A DNA stretch of 64,000 bases from Semisulcospira habei (lineage: Eukaryota; Mollusca; Gastropoda; Semisulcospiridae): NCBI GenBank assembly GCA_036245525.1, contig BTPG01000003.1:207111342-207175341 (forward strand). The letters run 5' to 3'. The notes under the pieces are model-generated. The model was given only the letters and a program-made list of their open reading frames with translations, ran no database searches and was not told the DNA's origin. This document shows positions 1 to 9,296 of the stretch, piece after piece. The position numbers and the translations under genes are program-made. Numbering within the stretch: the stretch's first letter is position 1; every line of letters begins with the position of its first letter.

Positions 1-123
1 GTATCGCACAAACAGGAATGGCAAATGCAGCAAGAGTCTTCTTGTTTCTATGTCACACGGTAATGAATTCTACTTCTTATTACAGTATGTTAAATTCCTT
101 ATTTCAGGATGTTAAATTCAACT

Positions 124-339
124 TTAACCTTCCCTGCCACGAGACGCGTCTATTCTGTTTCTGAAATTGTCGTTCATTTAACGACCAAATGGCACCATCG
201 TCCAAGTAAACATGGCCATACATTAGTTTCAGCAAGAGGGATAGATCTTCATTAGCCCCTGCAGTTGCGGGGGCTAATGAGGATCTATACCTATTGCAGA
301 TAGATTGTGTTGTCTGTTTCTCAGCAGCGAAGAGGTTAA
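124..339. mobile_element. Family A palindromic TTAA element, copy A1
   Basis: A non-autonomous element of about 216 bp bounded by TTAA at 124-127 and 336-339. The left end reads TTAACCTTCCCTGCC and the right end is GCAGCGAAGAGGTTAA, so the termini are inverted and resemble piggyBac-type ends. Its core at 232-297 is a near-perfect palindrome that would fold into one long hairpin. This copy has ATTAG in the left arm matched by CTAAT in the right, where most copies have ATGAG and CTCAT. No ORF is present. The piggyBac link is inference from the TTAA and CCC ends. Confidence 0.7.
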
Positions 340-436
340 CCGTTACCTGTACGCAGCACTTGTTGTCGAGGTGGTTCCCGCAAGCATCACGTGTCCCTTG
401 TCCGTACACAGCCATATCATAGGACGAAAATAACCT

Positions 437-649
437 TTAACCCATTCAGCCCTGACGGACTACAGAAGGAGATGGGTCGACCATGATAATTCAAGGGTTA
501 TGCCAGATTATCTTGGCGCCTATCGGCGCCAAGCTAATCTGGCACTACCCTTGAATTATCACTGTCGATCCATCTCCTGCAACAGGTGCATAGTCGTTAG
601 ATGAGCCTCCCAGCTTTGGGAAAAACGTGCGTGGGGTTGAATGAGTTAA
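437..649. mobile_element. Family B palindromic TTAA element, copy B1
   Basis: A 213-bp element bounded by TTAA (437-440 and 646-649). The ends are inverted: TTAACCCATTCAGCCC on the left and GGGTTGAATGAGTTAA on the right. The core (about 468-577) is a long palindrome centred on GGCGCC, able to form a hairpin of about 50 bp per arm. The right-hand TTAA also serves as the left TTAA of the next element. It encodes nothing; it is probably a MITE mobilised in trans. Confidence 0.7.
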
Positions 650-1115
650 CCCTTTTGCTGTCGTTAGCGGTTTTTGTCGCGATGATTCCTGCAGGAATAG
701 CAACACCCTGACATCCTGCAGGAATAACAACACCCTAGCATCCTGCAGGAATAACAACACCCTGGCATCCTGTAGGAATAACAACACCCTGACATCCTGC
801 AGGAATAACAACACCCTGACATCCTGCAGGAATAACAACACCCTGACATCCTGCAGGAATAACAACACCCTGACATCCTGCAGGAATAACAACACACTGA
901 CATCTTGCAGGAATAACAACACCCTGACATCCTGCAGGAATAACAACACCCTGACATCATGCAGGAATAACAACACCCTGACATCCTGCAGGAATAACAA
1001 CACCCTGACATCCTGCAGGAATAACAACACCTTGACATCCTGCAGGAATAACAACACCCTGACATATTGCAGGAATCATCGCGACAAAAACCCGCTACCG
1101 ACAACCAAAGGGTAA
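646..1115. mobile_element. TTAA element with 27-bp minisatellite core
   Basis: Inverted ends of about 48 bp flank a tandem array. The left end (646-697) starts TTAACCCTTTTGCTGTCG and the right end (about 1065-1115) finishes as its reverse complement, with the last TTAA mutated to GTAA. Between them a 27-bp unit containing the palindrome CCTGCAGG is repeated about 14 times (roughly 690-1073) with few substitutions. The long open frames across it are artefacts of a repeat unit divisible by three. Confidence 0.75.
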
Positions 1116-1514
1116 AATGTAATCTAAAAAAAATAATCTAATTAGTATGCTACGCAGAGGCACAGACCCGCCTTTATGACACCGCTATCTATCATCGGCA
1201 ACTCATATAAATAAGTGCGTCCATATGCAAGAGGAACAGATTCTCACAAGCCCCTCATGACGATCAAACCATGTTTCCTACTAATTAAAAAAAAAAGCAA
1301 CAACACACATTTGGCCTGTAAGCTTTTATCCTCTTCTCCATAAAATTTCCATTGCGACAACATTCTTACCTCACATTACCTTCCCCCCCCAAAAAAAAAA
1401 AAAAAAACAACAACAAAAAAACAAAACAAAAAAAAAAAAAAACGGGTTTGCTCTGTATAGCATGTCCGTTAAAAGGTTATTGCAAATCAAAGCGGCGCAG
1501 TTTGAGTGCGCCTG

Positions 1515-1553
<39 letters not shown>

Positions 1554-1853
1554 GGAGGGAAGTATGATATGAAGTCAGTCGTTGAAAGAATGCAAAGAGG
1601 TACCCAACGGAGAAAGAGACACACTTAGAAAAGACAGCTACAACACAATTTAATAATATTTCGGGTAAATACTCTTTTTTTTCAAAATAGACAAACAAAC
1701 AAATAGAGAGATCACTCGCTACTTATCTTCATTTATCGCTGAAGTCATCTTTTTGGTCTGGATTGAGGGCATTTTACACGCTTGGCAGTCACTCTTTTTG
1801 GTCTTGATTTTGTTGAAAGTGTGGGTGTCTGCTTGATTTTGCCAGTGCACAAT
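1116..1853. other. Non-coding stretch, nothing recognised
   Basis: Apart from the A-rich and GT repeats this is AT-rich sequence without a supported gene. A short motif (TCTTTTTGGTCT) occurs twice, near 1748 and 1792, leading into the GC-rich palindrome at 1854. Confidence 0.5.
1387..1552. repeat. Poly(A)-rich tract and (GT)n microsatellite
   Basis: An A-rich low-complexity run at about 1387-1441 is followed by (GT)n at about 1519-1552. The A-rich run could be the tail of an old retroposed sequence, but I see no recognisable body next to it. Confidence 0.8.
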
Positions 1854-1935
1854 GGCCATCGGGCCGACGTCGGCCGCCGTTGGCCCGCGCACAGCTGTGC
1901 GCGGGCCAACGGCGACCGACGTCGGCCCGATGGCC
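1854..1935. repeat. GC-rich 82-bp palindrome
   Basis: Two arms of about 41 bp are almost perfectly complementary around AGCT at 1893-1896. The arms contain GGCCATCGGGCCGACGTCGG and its reverse complement, with one mismatch region near CCG/ACC. GC content is far above the surrounding AT-rich sequence. It is unrelated in sequence to palindrome families A and B, and I see no second copy in the window. Confidence 0.85.
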
Positions 1936-2489
1936 TTCTGCGCATTGGGTTGCTTATTCAACTATGGTTAATTAGGCACTAACTCACGTGCATGATACTT
2001 TGGCCTGTTATTCCCATTGCGAAACATTTGCCATTCTAAAGTAAACCAGGGTCTATTTGGTGCAGGGTTTATTCTTGCGCGATACAATAGGTAGAATACG
2101 GTAAAATATGCTTGCCATTTAGGGATAGTTTTGATTAAAAACCCCCACAAAAAACAACCTCTAAACAAACAAATGAAAACCATGCCGTTATTTAGCAAAA
2201 GTTAGCATGTCCAGTTTTGAGAAAAGCGGACTTAAATTAATATACTATGCAAAGCTCGCTTTCCTAAAAAAATGGATATACTGACGTTTGCCATATAGCA
2301 ACAGTAATGTAAGGGTGAAGGTCATCTGCCATGACTGACATAACTCATGAAAACAATGCGGACTTTGTGGCCTTGTTGGAACGTCACTGACATTACTTAC
2401 TCGTTGCATCACGCGTGAAACAAAACCTTACATTATGCAGTCTGTCACTAAAAGGCTTTTTTGTTTTTTTGTTTGTACTTCGTGTAAAG
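1936..2489. other. Non-coding AT-rich stretch
   Basis: No gene, RNA or repeat family is recognised here. Short open frames lack any family resemblance. Confidence 0.4.
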
Positions 2490-2900
2490 TCAGCGGCGGA
2501 TCGGGATTGTAGGGGGGTGGGTGGGGTGGGGGTGTTCCAGGGGTTCCGGACCCCGCCCACTCCCCCAGCGGAAAATGTTTATTAAAATGCTTTTTGGGCG
2601 GTTTGGACACCCCCCCCTCCCCCCGGTGAATTAGATTATTTGCCGGTGAGAAGGTGCAAGAGGCTCTGCACACGCTAGTGTGCCCCCCCCCCCACCCCCT
2701 CTCATTTATTTGGCGACTTGGAAGGTAGAGCTGACGTATACACCCCACCCCCACCCCCCTTTTTGCCCCGCTGTTTGATATTTCGGCGACTTCGAAGGAA
2801 GATCTGGCGCCTACAAGCCCCCACCCCGGGCCCGCCACACCTACTCTCTCCCCCGCCCGCCCCCCCCCCCCGCCTCCCCCCGCCTATCCCACACTTTAGA
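2490..2900. repeat. C-rich/G-rich low-complexity block with degenerate tandem units
   Basis: Long C runs and G runs alternate with a partly repeated unit. CGACTT followed by GAAGG, an AGATCTGGCGCC- or AGAGCTGACG-like stretch and then a C run occurs at about 2712-2760 and 2782-2830, with a weaker copy near 2640-2700. The spacing is about 70-75 bp. The proline- and glycine-rich frames across it are compositional and are not called as genes. Confidence 0.55.
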
Positions 2901-3054
2901 ACCACCTACAAAGGCTCCCTCCGAGGTAACTGATCCGCCCATGAAAGTGAATTCTCTGAGTGAACGTTGTAAGATTGTAGCCGTTCGCAAAACTGCGTTT
3001 TATAATTGTGACACACACGCGAATGGCACTGCTTTTCGCTAAATAGAAACACAG

Positions 3055-3267
3055 TAACCTATTCAGCCCTGACGCACTGCAGCAGGAAATGGGTCGACCA
3101 TGATAATTCAAGGGTGGTGCCAGATTAGCTTGGCGCCTGTTGGCGCCAAGGTAATCTGGCACTACCCGTGAATTATCATGGTCGATCCATCTTCTGCAAC
3201 TGGTGCATAGTCATTAGATGACACCTCCAAATTTTGGGAAATACGGCCGTCGGGTTGAATGAGTTAA
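3055..3267. mobile_element. Family B palindromic element, copy B2
   Basis: About 213 bp. The right TTAA at 3264-3267 is intact, while the left has mutated to GTAA. The core (about 3080-3197) is a long hairpin centred near 3138. The arms still match over most of their length, including GACCATGATAATTC and GAATTATCATGGTC. Confidence 0.7.
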
Positions 3268-3404
3268 AAATGATGACGCTTTCGCTGACAGTGATCAAGC
3301 ATAGAGCGTCTGAAACCACGGCACGGCGGTGACCGACATTCGCGACAAGCACACAATGTAACTTCGGCCAAGGATCTCTTGGCTTGACTTCGCGAACGAA
3401 GATT

Positions 3405-6400
3405 TTATAGGAGTTGCCCACGACGTCTGCAGGCTTGTTCGTGGCTGCGGAGGCCAATCCGAGACAGGCAGGTTCGACCGCAGTGGCTGCAGGGGAAGGT
3501 ATGGCCAGGGTTCTGAGCTGCGGCATCTCTGTTTTTTCTCCTGAGCCGCTTGTCTTTAAGGCTAGCTCTGTGAGAGTCCTCAAAGGAGACAGCTGCCTTG
3601 TAAATGGTGGAGCGCCAGGTGTCACGGTCCGCAGCAAGCGAAGACCACTGGTGGTGGTCGATTTGGCAGGCACTAAGTGACTTCTTGAGACAGTCTTTGT
3701 ATCTCTTCTTTGGTGCCCCTCTGTCACGGTGTCCAGTAGCAAGCTCGCCGAACAGGGTGATCTTTGGTAGGCGATGATCCTCCATCCTGGAGACATGCCC
3801 CGCCCAGCGGAGCTGTGTCCGCAGCAGCGAAGCCTCGATGCTCACAGTTTCTGCCTGTTCAAGGACCTCGACGTTGGTGACATAGTCACTCCAGTGAATG
3901 CCCAGGATGGTACGCAGGCAGCGCTGGTGGAAGCGTTCGAGGAGTCGTAGTTGGCTGCGGTAGAGGGCCCAGGACTCGGAACCATACAGCAGGGTGGTGA
4001 GGACCACAGCTCTGTACACGCTGATCTTGGTGCCTGTTTTCAGCTGTTGATTGTGCCACACCCGCTTGAAAAGTCGCCCGAAAGCGCTGTTCGCTTTTGC
4101 CAGCCTGCTGTCAAGCTCCTTGTCCAGCTTGGCGTCCGACGTGATAATGCAGCCAAGGTAAGTAAACTGGTGCACTGACTTTAGTTCAGACTCGCCAATG
4201 GTGATGTGAGGAGGGCGATACACTGTCTTGGGTGCCGGCTGATGGAGGACCTCTGTCTTTTTCAGACTGACCTCGAGTCCAAAGAGCTGGGCAGCATCTG
4301 CGAAGCAAGACGTGATGCGCTGCAGGGCTCTCTCTGTGTGTGCAACGAGGGCAGCATCATCAGCAAAAAGCAGCTCACGAATCAGTTGGTCTAGGGTTTT
4401 TGTGTGGGCCTGCAGTCGTCTGAGGTTGAACAGGCTGCCATCGAGACGATACCTGATGTACACTGCATCGTCATCATCGAGGTCCACTGTGGCCTGCTTC
4501 AACATCATGCTAAAAAAGATGGTGAAGAGGGTCGGTGCCAGCACGCAGCCCTGCTTTAAGCCGTTGAGAATAGGGAATGGTTCTGAGAGGTCATTGTTGA
4601 GTCTGACCTGGCCTTGCTGGTCCTCGTGTAGCTGGACAATCATGTTGAGGAACTTTGGGGGACAGCCAAGTCGCTCCAGGATCTGCCACATGCCTTGCCT
4701 GCTCACAGTGTCGAACGCTTTTGTTAGGTCGACAAATGTTACGTACAGCCCTTTGTTCTGCTCGCGGCACTTCTCCTGTAGCTGTCTCAGCACAAAGACC
4801 ATATCGGTGGTGCTCCTGTTTGCTCTGAAGCCACACTGGCCCTCTGGGAGTTGGTCTTCAGCGATGGCAGGTACCAGCCGATTCAGGAGCAGCCTTGCAA
4901 GGATTTTCCCAGCAATGGACAGCAGGGTAATTCCCCGATAGTTGGAACAGTCAGACTTCTCGCCTTTGTTCTTGTACAGGGTGATAACGACTGCATCACG
5001 GAGATCTTTTGGTAGTGTTCCTTCCTCCCAGCAGCAGAGAAAGAGGTCATGGAGCTTGTTGTGCAGTGCTGTGCCTCCATGTTTCCAGATCTCTGGCGGT
5101 ATTCCATCAATGCCTGCTGCTTTGCCACTCTTGAGCTGGTGGATGGCTGTGAGGGTCTCTTCAGCGGTGGGCGGTTCGTCCAATTCAACCTTTACTGGGA
5201 GGTGTGGGATTTGTAGGACGACTGCTTCTTGAACAGTGCGCTCAGCGCTGAAGAGGCTCTGAAAGTATTCCGACCAGCGGTTCAAGATGGAGGTATTATC
5301 TGTGAGGAGTGCCTGGCCATTCGCGCTTCGCAGGGGACTTTGTACCAGGTGCCTGGGGCCATACACTGCTTTCAGTGCTTCGTAGAAGCCCCTGTAGTCA
5401 CCATTGTCAGCGCAAAGCTGGGTCCTCTGTGCAAGTCTGGTCCACCACTCATTCTGGAGATCTCTGAGCTTGCGCTGGAGACTGCTGCAGACGAGGCGGA
5501 AGGCAGACTTCTTCACAGGGCAGGAAGGCTGGGCTAGGTGGGCCTGATGGGCGGCTCTTTTTTTTGCTAGGTGTTCCTGGATCTCTACATCGTTTTCGTC
5601 AAACCAGTCTTTGTTCTTCTTTCTGGCGAAACCCAAGACTTCTGCAGAGGATTTTGCAATAGCAGTTTTCAGTTGTTCCCAAAGTGTTTCAGGGGAGGAG
5701 TCTACTGGGTCCGCTGTGTCTTTGAGCCTGCGCTGTAAATCTGTCTGAAAGGCAGCTTTCACATCGTCACGCTGAAGGCTGGCAACATCAAGCTTTTTCT
5801 TGGGGGGCCCCCATTTCTTGGGTTTTGGCTTGAAGTGGAGCCTGAGTTTGCAGCGGACAAGGCGGTGGTCAGTGTGGCACTCTGCGCTGGGCATCACTCT
5901 GGTGAGGAGGACGTCACTGCGGTCCCTCTGACGCACTAGGACATAGTCGATAAGGTGCCAGTGTTTGGAGCGAGGATGCATCCAGGTGGTCTTTCGACTG
6001 TCCTTTTGCTGAAAAGTAGTGTTGGTGATGACCAGTTGCTGCTCCGCACAGAACTCCAACAGTAGGCGGCCATTGTCATTGCAGTTCCCCACGCCATGTT
6101 TGCCGAGGACTCCTTTCCAGGCTTCAGAGTCCTGGCCCACTCTGGCGTTGAAGTCGCCAAGGATGATGACTTTGTCGTCTGCAGGGGTACTCTGTAGGAG
6201 GCTGCGCAAGTCAGTGTAAAACTTGTCCTTTTCAGCAGGCTCTGCCAGGAGGGTTGGGGAGTACACACTGAGAAGGGTGACGTGTTGCTGGTGTCTCAGT
6301 GGGAGGCGCATGGACATGATGCGGTCTGAGTGGCCCGTTGGTAGGTTTTCCAGCTTAGTCGCAATGGATGTCTTGACCATGAAACCCACGCCTGAGAGCC

Positions 6401-6632
6401 GTCTTTCTGATGCAGGCCTGCCTGACCAGTAGAGGGTGTACCCAGCACCAAGTTCTTGGAGGCTGCCTTCGTCCGGAAGGCGTACTTCGCTGAGCGCGGC
6501 GATGTCGATGTTTAACCTCCGCAATTCATGGGCAATGAGGGCGGAGCGACGTTCAGGGCGTCCGCTGTCTGCTTTGTCGAGCATGGTTCGGACGTTCCAG
6601 CATGCTACGTTGAGTCCGGTCGTGGTCGTCAT
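3405..6632 (-). CDS. LINE A polyprotein: AP endonuclease, reverse transcriptase, C2HC finger
   Basis: 1075 residues, complete. Residues about 1-270 form an AP-type endonuclease: CWNVRTM near the start, a catalytic Glu in ALSEVRL, ILGDFNARVG, the IDYVLV strand, and the terminal TDHRLV Asp-His pair. Residues about 480-760 form the reverse transcriptase: the SDCSNYRGITLL region, motif A FVDLTKAFD, GLKQGCVLAP, and catalytic FADDAAL. A basic maturase-like or thumb region follows, with RWAGHVSRM. Residues about 1042-1064 form a C-X2-C-X12-H-X4-C finger that probably binds nucleic acid. The start is the first Met of the conserved block and matches the other copies. In the family, the endonuclease nicks the target and the RT copies the RNA in place. 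No frameshift or stop is seen. Confidence 0.95.
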   Translation of the reverse strand: MTTTTGLNVACWNVRTMLDKADSGRPERRSALIAHELRRLNIDIAALSEVRLPDEGSLQELGAGYTLYWSGRPASERRLSGVGFMVKTSIATKLENLPTGHSDRIMSMRLPLRHQQHVTLLSVYSPTLLAEPAEKDKFYTDLRSLLQSTPADDKVIILGDFNARVGQDSEAWKGVLGKHGVGNCNDNGRLLLEFCAEQQLVITNTTFQQKDSRKTTWMHPRSKHWHLIDYVLVRQRDRSDVLLTRVMPSAECHTDHRLVRCKLRLHFKPKPKKWGPPKKKLDVASLQRDDVKAAFQTDLQRRLKDTADPVDSSPETLWEQLKTAIAKSSAEVLGFARKKNKDWFDENDVEIQEHLAKKRAAHQAHLAQPSCPVKKSAFRLVCSSLQRKLRDLQNEWWTRLAQRTQLCADNGDYRGFYEALKAVYGPRHLVQSPLRSANGQALLTDNTSILNRWSEYFQSLFSAERTVQEAVVLQIPHLPVKVELDEPPTAEETLTAIHQLKSGKAAGIDGIPPEIWKHGGTALHNKLHDLFLCCWEEGTLPKDLRDAVVITLYKNKGEKSDCSNYRGITLLSIAGKILARLLLNRLVPAIAEDQLPEGQCGFRANRSTTDMVFVLRQLQEKCREQNKGLYVTFVDLTKAFDTVSRQGMWQILERLGCPPKFLNMIVQLHEDQQGQVRLNNDLSEPFPILNGLKQGCVLAPTLFTIFFSMMLKQATVDLDDDDAVYIRYRLDGSLFNLRRLQAHTKTLDQLIRELLFADDAALVAHTERALQRITSCFADAAQLFGLEVSLKKTEVLHQPAPKTVYRPPHITIGESELKSVHQFTYLGCIITSDAKLDKELDSRLAKANSAFGRLFKRVWHNQQLKTGTKISVYRAVVLTTLLYGSESWALYRSQLRLLERFHQRCLRTILGIHWSDYVTNVEVLEQAETVSIEASLLRTQLRWAGHVSRMEDHRLPKITLFGELATGHRDRGAPKKRYKDCLKKSLSACQIDHHQWSSLAADRDTWRSTIYKAAVSFEDSHRASLKDKRLRRKNRDAAAQNPGHTFPCSHCGRTCLSRIGLRSHEQACRRRGQLL

Positions 6633-7301
6633 GAGAGTGGATCCGTTATTCTTTCTTTTTTTTTGACCGCAGGAGAAGATGCCCGTTGACCGCGGCTAGC
6701 CAACTGGGGTTGCGAGGGGACGAGCTTTGGTTAGGCCACCTTTTCTAGGCCCCTCTCCGTGTGGAGCAAGCAGTGCTGTCCCTAGAGAAGGCTGCTTGGT
6801 CGTTCAGGGTGTGCCGAGTGATGTTGTCATCCCCAGGTCAACATCAGGCGACCAATATCCTGAACTGCCTGCATGCAGGTTTGAGACTGCGGCTTCCAGT
6901 GACATCTTTCACCTGCCGTTTCGCCCCTCGCCCGTCGCTACAGGACTTGGAATGGTCAGTGTCATGGTCCGTGGACGTTTCCTAAAGCCTGCGCGGTGGA
7001 GCTTTTTGGTGGAGTGCAGTGTGCGCAGTACTGGCCCCACCCTTTAAACCCTTGGTTCATCTGCCATGGCCTAGCAAGCTGGGACGATGGCATCGAGGTC
7101 CTCGGGTCGTAGGTTTTATATCAGACTGTCCTTGTCCTAGTCTCTGGCTCAAAAGCCTTCCCCGGAGACACGGGGGCTTTGATGTCAGGGGTTTCCTCCC
7201 TTAGCCTTTCCGCAGCCAAGCGGCCAGGCCTGCAAGGCAGCAGGCGACTCGTGGAGGGCGGGGTCGTCTATGTCCCGTGCAGATGTGAACATCTGCCCAC
7301 T
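6633..7301 (-). promoter_or_regulatory. LINE A 5' UTR
   Basis: This GC-rich leader is shared by the copies at 17871-18475 and 40161-40316, and in part by 59690-60004. It presumably holds an internal promoter, as in other LINEs, but I cannot point to one here. The 59.6-kb relative carries a tRNA-like Pol III box pair just upstream of the same sequence; this copy does not. Confidence 0.6.
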
Positions 7302-7331
7302 GCCAAGGATAGGCAAACGGAAATAAGACTA

Positions 7332-7396
7332 ACAAGAGACATAAATCCTCATGAGCCCCCGCGACTGCTGGGGCTTCAAGGATTTATATCTCTTGC
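7332..7396. repeat. Family A palindrome, copy A2
   Basis: A 65-bp hairpin core. Its arms carry AAATCC and GGATTT as a matched pair, a variant shared with the copies at 9015 and 10508. The left arm is better preserved than the right near the loop. The outer TTAA ends are not clear. The rest of 7397-7741 holds no recognised gene. Confidence 0.7.
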
Positions 7397-7741
7397 AGAT
7401 GGTTACCGTTCGACAGGCCTCTGTAGTTCAGGGGTTGAGTGAGTCTGCTTGCCTGAAACATTTAATACAGACACAAATGATTTGCTTGCCGGTCTCTCCG
7501 AGGAGGACAATTTACTACAGAAAAGAAGTGTCAAAATTCTGTTTGAAATGGCATAAACATTCAACGGAAGAAAAGTGCATGCATCAAACGGAGATGATCA
7601 TTTTGCATGAGATATGTACATTGACGGAGGCCTGAACATGTTCTGTGCCATCGAATGTAGACTGTGTTCCTGCACACGGCTTCGTTAATTCACGATCAAA
7701 ATACCCTACATGCTCCAAGAACATGGATTCAAAGTTTGTCA

Positions 7742-7807
7742 GCAAGAGGCATAGATCCTCATGAGCCCCCGCAACTGTGGGGGCTTATGAGGATCTATAC
7801 CTCTTGC
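7742..7807. repeat. Family A palindrome, copy A3
   Basis: A 66-bp near-perfect hairpin core with matched AGATCC and GGATCT. The right flank TTCACATTTTCTCGGCAAAG matches the flank of other family A copies. The left flank carries the AACATGGATTCA block shared with A4 and A10, marking a subfamily. Confidence 0.75.
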
Positions 7808-7809
7808 AG

Positions 7810-8333
7810 CTGGGTGGTGTTCACATTTTCTCGGCAAAGAACGGATTATAAACGTCTTAACAAAGAGGAAACCAGCAAGTAAGTGTCACCATGATAAGGA
7901 TATGCATAATTTATTAACTGGAATGTACAAGGGAATATACGCCGTAAGGGTTTACAAAAATAGAATGTCGTATTAATTAATACCCTTATTCGTACTAATC
8001 TTCCCTGATACTCTTCTATCAAAAATAATTTTATATTGTAACCAGTCAACATGTCCTACGACTCATAATTACAATTCAATGCCAAAAAACCTATACGCTA
8101 AAACGAGCAATGAGCACACAATTTCTAGCCGTCATCAATAATTTGCACACACACACAAACAAGTTCACAAGCATGAAACGGAGATTTTCATTTTGCATGA
8201 GATAATAATGTACATTGACGGGGGCCTGAACCTGTTCCATGCCAGCTGACGCACGCTGTGTTTCTGCACACTTCGAAAATTTAACACCAAAACACCCTAG
8301 ATGTCCCAGGAACACGGATTCACAGTGGTGTGA
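7810..8333. other. Non-coding, duplicated with 8640-8900
   Basis: No gene is seen. Parts of 7880-8120 (a stretch with ACTAATCT, CCAGTCAACATGTC and CAATTCAATGCC) recur in order at about 8690-8840. Two related copies of a longer unit, each containing a family A hairpin, therefore seem to lie in tandem. Confidence 0.55.
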
Positions 8334-8399
8334 GCAAGAGGCATAGATCCTCATGAGCCCCCGCAACTGCGGGGGCTCATGAGGATCTGTGCCTCTTGC
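8334..8399. repeat. Family A palindrome, copy A4
   Basis: A 66-bp near-perfect hairpin core with a GCAACTGC loop region. It belongs to the A3/A10 subfamily by its left flank. It is followed by a shared TTTTCTCGGCACTAAACGGG right flank. Confidence 0.75.
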
Positions 8400-8475
8400 A
8401 GTCTTGACATTTTCTCGGCACTAAACGGGTTTCATTTCCTAACACAGAGGAAAACAGAAAGTTACATAATGATAA

Positions 8476-8632
8476 AGAAAAACAGAAGATAGTGGTAGAA
8501 AACCCTTTAAGATAGAAACAAGGAACGACGTTTCGGATCAAAGATCCTTCTTCAGGTGACATGGAAACAAACGTAGACCATAAAAGAACACGTCCATGTT
8601 TCACATGAAACCCTAGCGGCAACAGATTTATT
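8476..8632 (-). mobile_element. 157-bp insert with 12-bp target duplication, Penelope-like 3' motif
   Basis: The insert is flanked by ACATAATGATAA at 8464-8475 and 8633-8644. Read on the minus strand it holds CCTGAAGAAGG, a GGATC/GATCC stem and then CCGAAACGTCG. This resembles the CTGANGA-stem-GAAAC core seen in hammerhead-like motifs of Penelope-like elements. The flanks do not pair as a stem I, so catalysis is unlikely. The duplication is clear; the family assignment is tentative. Confidence 0.55.
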
Positions 8633-9014
8633 ACATAATGATAATTATGATTATGCATATACTTGCCGGAATGTGCAAAGGGACATAAACCGTAAGAATT
8701 TACAAAATACGGAATGTCGTATTAATCTCCCCTATATGTACTAATCTGCCGTGACACTATTTTATCAAAAATATTTTAATTTTGGTTACCAGTCAACATG
8801 TCTATGACTCCTAATTACAATTCAATGCCTAGCCACCGTAAACATTCGAACCAGCAACGAGCAAGATGTGTAACCATCATCGATAAATTGTTGGGGGTAA
8901 AAAAAGAACATGCTGCACCACTGAGTTGTCTTTAGATAGGAAAGAGTAGTAATTTCCGAAAAGTTGATCCTTAACCTCTTTAAATGTCAGGGGAAGGCGA
9001 ATACTGTCTCATTT

Positions 9015-9080
9015 GCAAGAGACATAAATCCTAATGGGCCTCCGTAGTCGCGGGGGCTCATGAGGATTTATGTCTCTTGT
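9015..9080. repeat. Family A palindrome, copy A5
   Basis: A 66-bp hairpin core with the AAATCC/GGATTT pair and also GACATAA/TTATGTC as a matched pair. A TTAACCTCTTT left end lies at 8971. The loop side has extra mismatches, so this copy is older or diverged. Confidence 0.7.
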
Positions 9081-9212
9081 GAATCCTGTGTTCTGTGTGC
9101 CCATCTTTAGACCAGTTTCATTCGTGCTCTTCACGCGAACGGCGAATGTCCAGCATGTGTCCATTAACCTTATCATTGGGAATATACCAGTGTGTGAAAT
9201 AAGTTTGACTAA

Positions 9213-9281
9213 AATAGTTCAAGGGTAGTGCCAAAATTAAAAGTGCACCGTCGATAAATCTGGCACCACCCTTGAACTACA
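9213..9281. repeat. Family B palindrome with replaced centre, copy B3
   Basis: The outer arms (TAGTTCAAGGGTAGTGCC and GGCACCACCCTTGAACTA) are typical of family B. The GGCGCC centre is replaced by a 22-bp sequence starting TTAAAAGTGCACC (9237-9258), which also occurs at 10164-10185. Confidence 0.6.
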
Positions 9282-9296
9282 GTCATTGGTCTATCA

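Larger units (their letters stand above)
3376..7301 (-). mobile_element. LINE A copy 1, full-length non-LTR retrotransposon
   Basis: A 3926-bp element flanked by a 9-bp target duplication, GCCAAGGAT (3367-3375 and 7302-7310). It has a 5' UTR of about 670 bp, one ORF, and a very short 3' UTR of 29 bp. The 3' UTR contains the hairpin CTTCG-TTCG-CGAAG and ends AAGCCAAGAG without poly(A). Three further copies in this window confirm the 3' end. This is the only copy here with an uninterrupted ORF, so it may be recent or still competent. The clade is uncertain: the endonuclease resembles the proteins often annotated as craniofacial development protein 2-like. Confidence 0.93.

Noticed and set aside
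690..1104. CRISPR-like regular 27-bp repeats
   Set aside because: The units are contiguous without unique spacers, lie between inverted transposon-like ends, and the genome is eukaryotic.
545..1104. Two long open frames with repeated Leu- or Cys-rich units
   Set aside because: They exist only because the 27-bp repeat is divisible by three; no start or family support.
2428..2933. Gly/Pro-rich open frames in the C/G-rich block
   Set aside because: Composition alone keeps the frames open on both strands.
4312..4941. 209-residue plus-strand frame in LINE A, repeated at 42009 and 51476
   Set aside because: It is the antisense shadow of the RT domain and recurs only because the LINE does.
8520..8580. 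Active hammerhead ribozyme
   Set aside because: The core-like bases are there but no stem I pairing flanks them, so only a motif resemblance is reported.
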